In this document: piece after piece, positions 1 through 9,203 of the stretch
How positions within the stretch are numbered: position 1 is the stretch's first letter
Layout: every line of letters starts with the position of its first letter
Source: Geobacter sp.
GTDB lineage: Bacteria > Desulfobacterota > Desulfuromonadia > Geobacterales > Pseudopelobacteraceae
Reading direction: 5' to 3'
Assembly (NCBI GenBank): GCA_003574895.1
Contig: PJFB01000001.1
Span: forward strand, 248,001 to 312,000
DNA: 64,000 nucleotides
Position numbers and translations under genes: made by a program
The notes under the pieces: model-generated
The model's input: only the letters and a program-made list of their open reading frames with translations
Databases searched by the model: none
Told to the model about the DNA's origin: nothing

Positions 1-401
1 AACCAGACATAGTCGAAATAATCAGTGTTTAAAATAGATCTTAAGGCGACGTTATTTGCTCCTGCAAAACCTAAATTCTGAGAGTTTTTAATAAATACCA
101 GTGGAACCTCGTGCCTATTGCAATCATATTCTGAGGTTGATTTGTGGTTTCGAAATGGAATAGGCTTGTCAATAGGTGGATATGTCAGTGTTCTTAGGGG
201 ATTATCTGTTTTGACCCATGAATTGAGGCAACCGTTAGCCCATGCACTAATGTGTTCAATAGAACAATCGGTGGAATCATTGTCGCATACTATAACAGTA
301 TAGTTTTGGTAGTTTAATCTAAATACACTTTCCAAACATTCAATTGTGTCTCGCCAACCATTCCAATTAACGATTATTATGTATACTTTTGGTTGGTTCA
401 T
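1..401 (-). CDS. GT2 family glycosyltransferase, N-terminal part (runs off the left edge)
   Basis: The reverse strand from 401 reads MNQPKVYIIIVNWNGW and stays open to base 1 (133 complete codons). The opening IIVNWNGW and the later NSQNLGFAGANN are typical of the WbbL/rhamnosyltransferase-like branch of GT-A (GT2) enzymes, which move a nucleotide-activated sugar to a lipid-linked acceptor at the inner membrane. CDNDSTD (about residues 47-53) is the acidic nucleotide-sugar-binding stretch. The start ATG overlaps the stop of the upstream glycosidase gene (ATGA, 398-401), so the two are translationally coupled. The C-terminal part is outside the window, so sugar specificity cannot be judged. 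It is AT-rich like its neighbours. Confidence 0.85.
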   Translation of the reverse strand, partial: MNQPKVYIIIVNWNGWRDTIECLESVFRLNYQNYTVIVCDNDSTDCSIEHISAWANGCLNSWVKTDNPLRTLTYPPIDKPIPFRNHKSTSEYDCNRHEVPLVFIKNSQNLGFAGANNVALRSILNTDYFDYVW

Positions 402-1795
402 GTTTGAAGTGATGTTAACACAACAATTGAATTAGGGGGGCAATTAACAATTATGCTACCACTAATATCGGATCTCATTTTAATAACTGATTTATTGAAA
501 AAATCTACGTCATTTGTTGATGCATTAGAATAATAATTGAAATAACTGAATAGAGTATTCTTTGCTTCCGGTACCTTAATGCCCATTGTTTTATAACTAG
601 ATGCACGGTTTACTAGACAAATTGACCAATATTCATCAGTTGAACCATGAATTCTGGCGACCAATATCCTTATATCTTTTGGTTGTTCAACTCGATATAC
701 AGTGGCTCCATTTGGAAAAATTCGGGAGAGTAACGACCAGGCATAGTACCATGGTCTGATTTTAAAATTATCTATTTTGTTAGCCCACATTCCCCAATAA
801 AAATCTTTATGAGAATTATCATCCAACATCCATGCAAGAATAGCTGAACTTCCTGCTCTGGCGGCCTGAACAGCGTAGTCTGCCATGAAGATTCCGTATT
901 GGAAATCAGATATGTGAGGATTGCCGTAAGGAGGTTTGAAATCATCGCTCATACCAGCCTCAGTAATGAAAAACGGCTTGCTAGCGGCTACCGAATTACT
1001 GTTTGATACATATTTCATGTTTTTAAGAATAATGGACTCCAGGCCACCTGACTTCACTAAGTTCCGGGAAGCATAAAGATGTAAGCTGTAAACACCTAAG
1101 AGTGAGGAGAGTTGTACGCTACTATTCTTTAACCAGTTATCAGCATTGGATTCAGTTATCTCGGGTCCCAACAGTATCAGTTTATGAGTCAGTCCATGCC
1201 TTTTAAAATTATCTGCAAAATTATTCATGCATTTTAACCACATGCCCCAATTATTTCTCAGTTGTAAATCAGGTTCGTTTATTGTAGAAAAATATTTGAT
1301 GCAAGTATAACCTTTCGTATTCAGCAGATAATCCATGATAGTACCAACTACATCAGCATATTTAGGATCATCCACACCAGAAACATCATGTATCTTCAGC
1401 CAGTCATTTGGATTATAGCCTGCCCCCCATGCACAAACAATTACCTTTATTCCTTCTTTCTGACAAAAATCCAGCTGTTTGTATATTGATATCATTGAAT
1501 CAGAATTCCAGTTGTATTTGCCATTACCTAAATAACAGTATTTGCCAAGCACCATTATTCTAACTATTGGTAATTTCATATTCGAAATTCTGTCGGTAAT
1601 TAGCTTGAAGTCTTTATCAGAAATATTATATCCGTTATAATAATATGTGTCCCACTCAGCTCCAAAGCCCAAAAAATTCTTAGTAACAATCTGATTATCA
1701 TTAACAATAAATTTGTCTATACCTTGTGTAAGTGAAGCAAAAAGAATTTGCAAAAATGCTATACTAAAAAATATGAAAAGTCGCTGATATCTCAT
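398..1795 (-). CDS. Secreted clan GH-A glycoside hydrolase in the polysaccharide locus
   Basis: 465 aa with an N-terminal signal peptide (hydrophobic residues 7-22). The body resembles a TIM-barrel glycosidase of clan GH-A (GH5/GH39/GH30-like). STINEPDL puts a probable acid/base Glu at 174 after the conserved Asn, and FFITEAGMS puts a probable nucleophile Glu at 279. FLGFGAEWD (41-49) is a typical barrel start. It should act in the periplasm or outside the cell. Such enzymes in polysaccharide operons (PslG is the known example) trim or release the polymer made by the same locus. The gene lies between the Wzy-like gene and a GT2 gene and overlaps the latter by 4 bases. The exact GH family and substrate are not assignable by eye. 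Confidence 0.75.
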   Translation of the reverse strand: MRYQRLFIFFSIAFLQILFASLTQGIDKFIVNDNQIVTKNFLGFGAEWDTYYYNGYNISDKDFKLITDRISNMKLPIVRIMVLGKYCYLGNGKYNWNSDSMISIYKQLDFCQKEGIKVIVCAWGAGYNPNDWLKIHDVSGVDDPKYADVVGTIMDYLLNTKGYTCIKYFSTINEPDLQLRNNWGMWLKCMNNFADNFKRHGLTHKLILLGPEITESNADNWLKNSSVQLSSLLGVYSLHLYASRNLVKSGGLESIILKNMKYVSNSNSVAASKPFFITEAGMSDDFKPPYGNPHISDFQYGIFMADYAVQAARAGSSAILAWMLDDNSHKDFYWGMWANKIDNFKIRPWYYAWSLLSRIFPNGATVYRVEQPKDIRILVARIHGSTDEYWSICLVNRASSYKTMGIKVPEAKNTLFSYFNYYSNASTNDVDFFNKSVIKMRSDISGSIIVNCPPNSIVVLTSLQT

Positions 1796-1842
1796 ATAAA
1801 AAACCTGTTTGACATGCAGTTAGAATAAACGATAAACATTAG

Positions 1843-3147
1843 TCAGCTTGTTAACATAGAAGAATTAATCGATTTAAAAGATGATCTAGCCTGTAAACCG
1901 ATAAGAAAAAAAGCTAATGGCATTAAATAATCAATTGAAAGTATTAAGCTGATCAAAAAGTACCCTGATAAAGCGATAGTATTTACACCGATGAAAAAAC
2001 TCTCTTTATCTTTTGCCTTAACCCATCGCTTATACCCATACCAAATAACATTCAATTGAAGTATGATTAATAACAAAAGGGCTGGCAGACCACGCTCTAC
2101 GCTAGTTGTCATGTAAAAAGAGTCTATTGTTCCACCACTATCATTATCAATTCCAGCTATAGTTGCAGCAGTGCCAGGTCCCCATCCCCAAATTGGGCGA
2201 TCTCGTACCGCATCGATGGTATTTTCTAACATTATAAGCCTTGCAATTGTACTGGAAGTTTCAATTTTAGAAGATTTTTTTAACTTGGTTTCAATGATAT
2301 TAATAAAAATAAGAATCACTATAACTAAAAAAATAGAAGCAAATATTGGCAGTACCAGTCTTATGCCACGATTTGCTGCAGAAAAAATCGATCGAGAACC
2401 TGCCAGTATGTATAAGATGATGAATATCAATAAAACACTAAATGCAGCACGTGAACCAGTGCAATACAGACCGGATACAGCAGATACAAGTAGACAATAG
2501 TATAAAATACGGGATTTTGAGTTAGGCGCTTGTTTGCACCTTAAATAAATGAATGGTATAGCTATAACGAGAAATTGAGCAAGTACAAGTGGATGAATGA
2601 ATGTTGCTTGTGATCTGTATGAACCACGTGTTTTGTCAGAAGCTGCAACTAGCATGAACGCAATGTCGGCTTTGTCTTTTGAAATTACCGCAAACTGTTT
2701 TAAAAAGTTTGATTGAGTAATAAATTCAAGAACTCCAAATAAGCCTAATAATCCACCAATAACTGCTAATACTACTAGCGGTGAACATTTGTATTCGCAT
2801 TCATCAAAATAAAACCCGCCAAACAGGCATAACAGAAGTAGGATTACAGAGTTTGATATGAATTTAATTGAAATTGAGTCTATACCATTTGCAATAGTTG
2901 CAACTGCTGAAAAAGCTAAGAAGCAAATTGCCCATTTACCAATAGTCGATTTGAACAGCTCCCTGATTTGACCTAAGAAGTATGAAGGTTTAACTAGATA
3001 ATTAATTGATGATATCACGAGGAAAACTAGGAGAAGCAGCTTGAAAGGCTGAATAAATATCAAGCTTAAACGCATACCTATATAAGGCGGCCAAACAAGC
3101 ATTGAAAACAGTGTTAAGTATAGAAGTGAAGATACTTTAAAAGTCAT
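1843..3147 (-). CDS. O-antigen polymerase/ligase family membrane protein (Wzy/WaaL-type)
   Basis: 434 aa, strongly hydrophobic, with roughly ten or more membrane segments. A larger loop around residues 165-190 is followed by the ATFIHPLVLAQFLV segment, and the motif RPIWGWGPGTA lies near 315-325. Both are typical of the Wzy_C (O-antigen ligase/polymerase) superfamily. The protein would polymerise repeat units on the periplasmic face or ligate the polymer to an acceptor. Its position between GT, Wzx and Wzz-type genes favours a Wzy polymerase. Sequence alone does not separate polymerase from ligase in this family. It is AT-rich like the rest of the block. Confidence 0.8.
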   Translation of the reverse strand: MTFKVSSLLYLTLFSMLVWPPYIGMRLSLIFIQPFKLLLLVFLVISSINYLVKPSYFLGQIRELFKSTIGKWAICFLAFSAVATIANGIDSISIKFISNSVILLLLCLFGGFYFDECEYKCSPLVVLAVIGGLLGLFGVLEFITQSNFLKQFAVISKDKADIAFMLVAASDKTRGSYRSQATFIHPLVLAQFLVIAIPFIYLRCKQAPNSKSRILYYCLLVSAVSGLYCTGSRAAFSVLLIFIILYILAGSRSIFSAANRGIRLVLPIFASIFLVIVILIFINIIETKLKKSSKIETSSTIARLIMLENTIDAVRDRPIWGWGPGTAATIAGIDNDSGGTIDSFYMTTSVERGLPALLLLIILQLNVIWYGYKRWVKAKDKESFFIGVNTIALSGYFLISLILSIDYLMPLAFFLIGLQARSSFKSINSSMLTS

Positions 3148-3169
3148 ATGTGGTCTTAATATGTTGTGG

Positions 3170-4093
3170 CTAGTTTCGAATTAATTTGCTGTATCGTTTT
3201 ATTGCATTGAATGTCTTTATGCCAAAAAATAATAGAAATATACCAAGAGCGTACTTTGGTTTTCTTGATATTTTAAAGGCTCTGCAAAAATATGATATTG
3301 CAAGTTTGCGATTATTCAAAGAAAGATAATCGTTGCCTATATTGTATGTATGTTCAGCAAGTGATAAAGGATGATTTGTAAAATCAGTTGAGTGCTTTTC
3401 TAAAATATATTTCATTGCAATAATGCGTTTTTCTGGTTTAGAGGTAATGCACCCCGGATTGAAATAGACATTTACAAGAGGCTTGTTGATAAAAACAAAT
3501 TTACATAACTTGGATAATCTTAATACAAGTTCCCAATCTTGAAGACGGGGAAGATTCTCGTCAAACCCGTTAATAGCGTATAGATGTTCAGAACATACAA
3601 CTAATGTCTGTGTCGAAATAAAATTACCATATAGAAGCAAGGTATGTAACATTCCGTCTGTAATATTGAGTTCTCCTTTAGGGAGATACTCCTTCACTCC
3701 ATTTTCATGCCTAATGTAGCCTGTGTGTACTGCCCCCACATTGTCAATGTTGTCAAATATTGATAATTGCTGCTGTAATTTGTCATCTAGCCACTCATCG
3801 TCGCTATCTTGAAAAGCTATATACTTTCCACGCGCTTGTCTAATTCCGGTATTTCTAGCAGCATTAGCACCCTTGTTGAAGGCATGCTTAATATAGTGAA
3901 CGCGTTCATCCGTAATGTTGCGTATAATCTCCTCAGTGTTGTCTTGAGATGCATCATCTACAACAATGATTTCAAAATCCTTGTACGTTTGGTTGATCAC
4001 GCTGTTTATTGCGCGTAGTATCGTGGAAGAACGATTATAAGTAGGTATAATAACGCTTACAGTTGGTTGTATCGATATAGAGCAAGATGACAA
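3170..4093 (-). CDS. GT2 family glycosyltransferase
   Basis: 307 aa with a classic GT-A domain in the first 200 residues. VSVIIPTYNRSSTILRAINS opens the nucleotide-binding fold, IIVVDDAS follows at about 42-49, and the metal/nucleotide motif DSDDEWL lies near residues 96-102. It probably transfers one sugar of the repeat unit to the undecaprenyl-linked acceptor on the cytoplasmic face. It lies 22 bases after the Wzx gene stop and 22 bases before the Wzy-like start, consistent with one operon. Donor and acceptor cannot be deduced. Confidence 0.87.
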   Translation of the reverse strand: MSSCSISIQPTVSVIIPTYNRSSTILRAINSVINQTYKDFEIIVVDDASQDNTEEIIRNITDERVHYIKHAFNKGANAARNTGIRQARGKYIAFQDSDDEWLDDKLQQQLSIFDNIDNVGAVHTGYIRHENGVKEYLPKGELNITDGMLHTLLLYGNFISTQTLVVCSEHLYAINGFDENLPRLQDWELVLRLSKLCKFVFINKPLVNVYFNPGCITSKPEKRIIAMKYILEKHSTDFTNHPLSLAEHTYNIGNDYLSLNNRKLAISYFCRAFKISRKPKYALGIFLLFFGIKTFNAIKRYSKLIRN

Positions 4094-4116
4094 AATATAT
4101 TCCTTGTTGAATAATA

Positions 4117-5568
4117 TTAATATTGCTTGCGCTTATTTGACTGTATCATATTATATAATTCTATTCCAAATTCGCGGTTCCAAATGTAGTTACATAACCC
4201 CGTGATAGTAGTAAGAACTAATAACTCAACACCAATTGTTAAAAAACGCGATAAAAACAAATTATGAAGCATGTGACCAATTGCAATGGTAAGCATGGCA
4301 ATAAGCGTAGCTGTTATAATTGGTTTGTGGTACTCAGTAAATGTCGCACCACAAAGTGGTTTGACTAGAAAATACCAACTGGGAATAATAAGAGATGCTG
4401 ACAAGAAGACAAGCATCCATGATATACCTAAAACCCCCCATTTACTGGCAATCGCAATCACGGTTGGAATATACAATAACAGGCCAAGGTTCCAGTAAAA
4501 ACCCAAATTTGCCCTTCCTTTTGCGAGGAGCAAGGAACCAATGGGGTTCCCTGTTGATCTCAACGCCCCATAAATGCAAAGTATTTGCACTATCGGCACA
4601 GCCAATATCCATTTATCTCCAAACAATATAAAAACCAGATTAGGTGCCAATACAATCATAATTGAATAAATCAAGAAATTGACTGAAGAAAGGTAATTTA
4701 TTGTTTTAAGGTAAACTCTCTTGAGTGTTATGATATCATTTTGCACCTTGGCCATCGCTGGGAAAGTGACCTTGGTTATTATTGGATTGATAATTTGCGC
4801 TGGACGCATGCTAAGTTGTTTAGCAACATTGTAGACACCAAGCGCTTCAGTGCCGAGTAATTTGCCTATGAGTATTACATCAATCTGTGAGCCAAAGTAA
4901 TTGACGGTACGTTCCCCCATTTGGTATAGGCCAAAGCTTATAAATTCATCTATTTCGCCACGTCGAAATATCATTCGTGGCCGATGTTCTTTGACCCCTA
5001 AAATAAAAAAAAGAGCGGTTTGCAAAATAACGGCTGAGAGTGTTCCATAAACCAAAGAATATACACCATACCCCGCGCGTGCAAATCCAACCGAAACAAC
5101 AAGTGACAAAAACTTGGTTACAACGTCAATTTTTGCCATCTCGACGAAACGCATCTCTTTTTGCCAAAGGACCAAAAACTGCTGCCCAAAAGGTTGGATC
5201 AAAAAAGTCAGGCCGACTAAAATTGTGAGTTTTGTTAGTTCTGCTTCTTTATAAAATATTGTCATCAGTGGTGAAAGTAAACAAATAGCAATAAATACTA
5301 AAAAACCAGTAAGTACATTTAGCCAATACAGGGTACTTAATTGGTCTTGAGTAATTGTTTGCTTGTGGATAATGGCATTGCTAACTCCCATATCCATAAA
5401 AGCCTGACTGAAACCAATTACCACCATAACTATTGCCATGAGTCCAAAATCTGATGGTGCAAGAAGCCGAGCTAAAATTGATAATTGTAGAAGTTGAATA
5501 ATGGTAACTAGAATAGTAGAAGCGGTTGTCCATTTAACACCGCTAAAAGTCTTGTCTTTGAGATTCAA
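4117..5568 (-). CDS. wzx: Polysaccharide flippase (Wzx/WzxC-like, MOP superfamily)
   Basis: 483 aa polytopic membrane protein with about 12-14 hydrophobic helices. The N-terminal pattern LLAPSDFGLMAIVMVVIGF followed by FMDMGVSNAIIHKQ is characteristic of the lipopolysaccharide/exopolysaccharide flippase family (polysacc_synt, WzxC-like). It would move undecaprenyl-PP-linked repeat units across the inner membrane. Its start overlaps the stop of the upstream methyltransferase by four bases (ATGA, 5565-5568), indicating coupled translation. Together with the Wzy-like and Wzz-type genes it defines a Wzx/Wzy-dependent assembly locus. Confidence 0.88.
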   Translation of the reverse strand: MNLKDKTFSGVKWTTASTILVTIIQLLQLSILARLLAPSDFGLMAIVMVVIGFSQAFMDMGVSNAIIHKQTITQDQLSTLYWLNVLTGFLVFIAICLLSPLMTIFYKEAELTKLTILVGLTFLIQPFGQQFLVLWQKEMRFVEMAKIDVVTKFLSLVVSVGFARAGYGVYSLVYGTLSAVILQTALFFILGVKEHRPRMIFRRGEIDEFISFGLYQMGERTVNYFGSQIDVILIGKLLGTEALGVYNVAKQLSMRPAQIINPIITKVTFPAMAKVQNDIITLKRVYLKTINYLSSVNFLIYSIMIVLAPNLVFILFGDKWILAVPIVQILCIYGALRSTGNPIGSLLLAKGRANLGFYWNLGLLLYIPTVIAIASKWGVLGISWMLVFLSASLIIPSWYFLVKPLCGATFTEYHKPIITATLIAMLTIAIGHMLHNLFLSRFLTIGVELLVLTTITGLCNYIWNREFGIELYNMIQSNKRKQY

Positions 5569-6254
5569 GGTTTTCTCGCAGTTACAAGATATCCACTTGT
5601 TTCAGCAATCCAGTTATGATCCAGTGAATCCAACAGAGGTGCTATTATTTGACTTAAATGCCAGAATGGTGTCACTGCTGTTCTGATCAACCACCGCAAC
5701 GGCTTAGGACCGCGTATAAAGCGACTCGTGAAATAGTTGAATTTCAATAGCCACATAGTAAAAAAACCATTTTGCGGTTCAACCAGCACATCTACAAAAC
5801 CAGCTTTTTTGAATAAATACGTAAGGCCATATGGTGTATATCTAAAAAAATCATACGGTGCTTCGTGTATCCACCATTGCCAGGGAGCCTGTAACACGAC
5901 CACCCCCCCTCGCTTAAGGATACGGAATGCTTCGTTGAGCATGGTCTGTGGTTCGCATAAATGCTCAAGAACCGAAAGAGACACAATCGTATCTGCAACT
6001 TCTGATTCAATAGGTAGAGGTGCGTTCAGATCAGCTATAATATCGGCTTTAGTATCGTGGAAGCTGTCGGCCCAATCCACTGCAATATACTCATCTACAT
6101 ATTTAAGGAAGAACTGCTTGTATGGAGATTCACCACATCCAAGATCATATAATACGCCTTTGTATAGATGAGAACACTTATGCAGAAGCTTGTCATTGCA
6201 ATTATATGCCAGCCAGTTGTACGCTTTACGATTTGAGTGGTTTTTACTGATCAT
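5565..6254 (-). CDS. Class I SAM-dependent methyltransferase
   Basis: 229 aa. Motif I LYDLGCGESPY (about 36-46), an acidic end of strand 2 at AVDWADS, and VSLSVLEHL (motif IV/post-motif) mark a Methyltransf_11-type Rossmann fold. Within a polysaccharide locus it could methylate a sugar or a lipid-linked intermediate, but the substrate is not visible in the sequence. It overlaps the wzx start by four bases and begins 24 bases after the WecF-like gene ends, so it belongs to the same transcript. Confidence 0.82.
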   Translation of the reverse strand: MISKNHSNRKAYNWLAYNCNDKLLHKCSHLYKGVLYDLGCGESPYKQFFLKYVDEYIAVDWADSFHDTKADIIADLNAPLPIESEVADTIVSLSVLEHLCEPQTMLNEAFRILKRGGVVVLQAPWQWWIHEAPYDFFRYTPYGLTYLFKKAGFVDVLVEPQNGFFTMWLLKFNYFTSRFIRGPKPLRWLIRTAVTPFWHLSQIIAPLLDSLDHNWIAETSGYLVTARKP

Positions 6255-6278
6255 AGAATATTAGACTCTGTATAAGAA

Positions 6279-7403
6279 TTAATGTGATGTGACTGTTTCA
6301 ATAAGAAGTCTTGTTTTTTCCAAAATTACTTTTCTACTCCAATGGCGTTGCAAGATATGTCGATTTTGCTCAACAGAGACCATATCAAGTCGATGGGGAT
6401 GTTCAGATATAAAATCATCTAAACTGTAAACAAAAGCGCCTTCTTTTTTAAAAAAACTATAGATAGGATTTTGTTTGTCAATAAATACTTTCGCGCCCAG
6501 ATACATCATTATAACAATATTGCCAAGCGCCTGTTGTCGTAAATGATTCATAATGACTATGGAGCAGGAAGAAATTAGTTGTACATATTGTTCTATAGGC
6601 ATGAAATCAGTTACGGGGATAAAGTTTTCACCGTGGAGTCTCTTACCTCTTGTGATAATATCTTTTTTGAGGTTTGAATTACCATAACTTAAAGGGCAAT
6701 ATATCTTTCGCCCAGATAGTGAAATATTTTTTAGAAGTTCTAAACTATCAAAGTGGTTGTTTGAATAAGTGGCACTATTACCTAAAAGAATATTATCACC
6801 TGAAATAGAAACTTTTTCTAGCCCCTTAATCAGGTCATCTTCTAATGTACCATAGTTCCATGAAAGAAACTGAGGCTTGAAATTTGGCAGCGCATTTTTT
6901 ACGAGTTGATAATCTTCTAGCAGAACTGGAGCAAAATAACTTACTTTATTGATTACTTCAGACTTTGAAATTTTACTGGACAGCAGCTCTCTAATAACTT
7001 TTGTAATTATTCTGATTATTATAGGTTTTCGGTGTTTATAATATATATGTTGTGTGAGCGGCTTGAGTAACTCACTTGGATTGGTGTAAATCAAATAATA
7101 ATAATCTGCCCCCCAACCTAGCCAAACGAATTTAACGTTTTGTGGTGTGCAAGTAAGAAGTTGTAATTTGATGTTATCAAGATAATGCAAAACCACCATA
7201 TCATAATGTGTTAGTGTGTTTAAAAATGCAGCGTCCAGTAACTTTTTTTTAGAAATTAATTTTACTGGCGTTTCTTTGATATAGGTAATGGTGCTGCTTT
7301 CAGAAATCAATAAAAATTGGTTGTTGCCTGGTGAAACAGCTTCAAATAGTCTATATGCTGTGTCGATGAATTTTTCGTCATTGATAATATGAAGTATTTT
7401 CAT
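6279..7403 (-). CDS. WecF-like 4-acetamido-4,6-dideoxyhexose transferase (GT56 family)
   Basis: 374 aa. The start MKILHIINDEKFIDTAYRLF and the segment KFVWLGWGADYYYLI resemble TDP-Fuc4NAc:lipid II transferases (WecF/RffT, GT56), the enzymes that add the 4-amino-sugar in enterobacterial common antigen. The fold is GT-B-like with no signal peptide, and it should act at the cytoplasmic membrane face. The VioA-like 4-aminotransferase and an acyltransferase just upstream could supply a dTDP-4-acylamino-4,6-dideoxyhexose donor, which fits this assignment. Family membership is recognised from remembered motifs, and donor identity (Fuc4NAc versus Qui4NAc) is open. Confidence 0.72.
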   Translation of the reverse strand: MKILHIINDEKFIDTAYRLFEAVSPGNNQFLLISESSTITYIKETPVKLISKKKLLDAAFLNTLTHYDMVVLHYLDNIKLQLLTCTPQNVKFVWLGWGADYYYLIYTNPSELLKPLTQHIYYKHRKPIIIRIITKVIRELLSSKISKSEVINKVSYFAPVLLEDYQLVKNALPNFKPQFLSWNYGTLEDDLIKGLEKVSISGDNILLGNSATYSNNHFDSLELLKNISLSGRKIYCPLSYGNSNLKKDIITRGKRLHGENFIPVTDFMPIEQYVQLISSCSIVIMNHLRQQALGNIVIMMYLGAKVFIDKQNPIYSFFKKEGAFVYSLDDFISEHPHRLDMVSVEQNRHILQRHWSRKVILEKTRLLIETVTSH

Positions 7404-7495
7404 TTATGATTGCCAGGGTCACACATATTCATTTGCTGTTCAGATTACGCAATGAAATGCGGTTTTACCGATATCATTGAGGTGGGGGGGCATTA

Positions 7496-8062
7496 TTAAT
7501 ATGTAGTGTATTTTGATAACAAGTCTTGTTCAAGAATAAGAAGATTCTGATTTCGTTCATTAATACGTCTATTCCCTGAATAAACTCCAAAGGCCGTGCA
7601 TCGTTTTGTTACGAGGCTTAAAGAAGAAACTGATATGCCATCTTCAAGTACCACGCCTGGTAAAATTACTGAACCTGCACCGATAATTGTGTGTTTACCA
7701 ACATAAACATCTGCAGAGGTTACACCCCTATATTCATCGGGTACGGTAGGGTTTGTAAGATATGTGCCTGAGTAATCGTCGTTGCTGGAGTAGATTGAAA
7801 CACGCGATGATAATCCACTAAAATCGGACAACGTAATTTTACCAGCTCCCATAAGCGAGCAAAATACTGCTATGTGTACATAACTACCGATTGTTATGCC
7901 ACCTTCTCCAGCAGACAATACACAATAATCATCCAAGCGAACATTATTGCCAATGTGAATTTTAGAAGGATTATATAGAGACGTTTTTTTTGAGATAAGA
8001 ACATTATTACCAAAAGATCCAAGTCCGATTTCTTGCAGTTCTTCATTTCTATAGAAAGACAT
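7496..8062 (-). CDS. Hexapeptide-repeat (LbetaH) acyltransferase
   Basis: 188 aa from the ATG at 8062, which overlaps the stop of the upstream aminotransferase by one base (TAATG). A longer reading from 8137 would run 75 bases into that gene and is unlikely. Repeated [LIV]-G-x4 turns (IHIGNNVRLDD, ITIGSYVHI, VYVGKHTIIGAGSVILPGV) form a left-handed beta-helix of the WbbJ/galactoside acetyltransferase type. The likely role is acetyl or acyl transfer from CoA or ACP to the amino-sugar made by the VioA-like enzyme, or O-acetylation of the repeat unit. The His usually seen in the SSxDH motif of this family is replaced (SSNDD), so the catalytic residue is uncertain. Confidence 0.82.
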   Translation of the reverse strand: MSFYRNEELQEIGLGSFGNNVLISKKTSLYNPSKIHIGNNVRLDDYCVLSAGEGGITIGSYVHIAVFCSLMGAGKITLSDFSGLSSRVSIYSSNDDYSGTYLTNPTVPDEYRGVTSADVYVGKHTIIGAGSVILPGVVLEDGISVSSLSLVTKRCTAFGVYSGNRRINERNQNLLILEQDLLSKYTTY

Positions 8063-9171
8063 TAGAACTCTCCAGTTATTAAATCTAAAATAGTTTTTTG
8101 GTCTTGAATAGATAAATCCGGATATATTGGTAAACACAATACCTGCTGTGCGATCATATGTGCCGATAGCAGATTAGTCTTGTTTGTAGACGGCAACCCT
8201 CGATACATTGGCATCTCACTAATAAGCGGAAAGAAATATCGTCGGGAATAGATGTTATGCTTTTTTAACTTGATATAAAGATCGTCACGTGAAATAGGGT
8301 ATTCATCTCCGACTAGGATTGGGAAATACGAAAAGGTGCGTTTTGTGTCTGCCGGCTCAGTCAGACTAGTAATGCCTTTAACTCCATTAAACGATTTGCG
8401 ATAGAATGCGTCTATCACCTTTCTTTTTTCAATGACATTGTCAATATGTTTTAGTTGCAGCAAACCAAACGCAGCATTTATTTCACTCATTTTCCCATTG
8501 ATACCAGGAGCCATAACGGTTATTTCATCAGCAAAACCAAAATTTTTTAGGAAATCGATTCGCTGTTTGGTTTTGGCATTGGGGGAAACTATTGCGCCTC
8601 CTTCAAAGGTGTTGTAAACCTTTGTCGCATGAAAGCTGAGAACTGATAAGTCGCCATGAAGCAGCAGGCTCTCTCCTTTGTATTTTACCCCAAAAGCGTG
8701 GGCAGCATCGTAGATGACTTTCAAACCATAGGTATCGGCAATCTGTTGAATACGTTCAACATTACATGGAGTGCCATAACAATGTACTGGCATGATTGCA
8801 GTAGTATGTGGCGTTATTGCTTGTTCGATCTTGTCCGGGGCCATGTTGCAGGTAATTGGATCGATATCCACAAAGACAGGTCTTAACCCGTTCCATAATA
8901 AAGAGTGGGCTGTGGCGACAAAAGAATAAGGAGTAGTAATAACTTCACCAGTTATGCGCAGTACTTGAAGAGCAGTCAATAAAGCTATAGTGCCGTTTGT
9001 AAATAGGGACAGGTGTTCTACGCCAAGATATTCGGCAAGTTCCTTCTCCAATTGCTGGTGGAATGGACCACCATTGGTTAACCATTTATTCTCCCATATC
9101 TGTTCGAGGTACGGAGTGAACTCTTCAAGAGGTGGTAGGTAGGGTTGTGTAACGTAAATTGGTTTGCTCAT
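8062..9171 (-). CDS. vioA: DegT/DnrJ/EryC1/StrS aminotransferase, VioA-like (dTDP-4-amino-4,6-dideoxyglucose)
   Basis: 369 aa PLP-dependent sugar aminotransferase. The PLP-anchoring Lys is K184 in SFHATKVYNTFEGG and the ring-nitrogen Asp is D155 in YDAAHAFG. The start VTQPYLPPLEEFTPYL and KWLTNGGPFHQQLE are what I associate with VioA, which converts dTDP-4-keto-6-deoxyglucose to dTDP-Qui4N. The general family is certain; the VioA symbol is a best guess. No rmlA/rmlB is visible in the window, so the dTDP-sugar substrate must come from elsewhere. It is probably co-transcribed with the acyltransferase that overlaps its stop codon. Gene starts 32 bases after the Wzz-type gene ends. Confidence 0.78.
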   Translation of the reverse strand: MSKPIYVTQPYLPPLEEFTPYLEQIWENKWLTNGGPFHQQLEKELAEYLGVEHLSLFTNGTIALLTALQVLRITGEVITTPYSFVATAHSLLWNGLRPVFVDIDPITCNMAPDKIEQAITPHTTAIMPVHCYGTPCNVERIQQIADTYGLKVIYDAAHAFGVKYKGESLLLHGDLSVLSFHATKVYNTFEGGAIVSPNAKTKQRIDFLKNFGFADEITVMAPGINGKMSEINAAFGLLQLKHIDNVIEKRKVIDAFYRKSFNGVKGITSLTEPADTKRTFSYFPILVGDEYPISRDDLYIKLKKHNIYSRRYFFPLISEMPMYRGLPSTNKTNLLSAHMIAQQVLCLPIYPDLSIQDQKTILDLITGEF

Positions 9172-9203
9172 GAAAACATCTTCTTTTGAAAGGGGAATGA
9201 ATT

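Noticed and set aside
118-303. 61-aa plus-strand frame at the left edge
   Set aside because: It lies opposite the GT2 coding sequence, which reads cleanly on the minus strand.
8063-8137. N-terminal extension of the acyltransferase to 8137
   Set aside because: It would overlap the aminotransferase by 76 bases and adds residues unlike the family; the ATG at 8062 overlaps the stop by one base and fits better.
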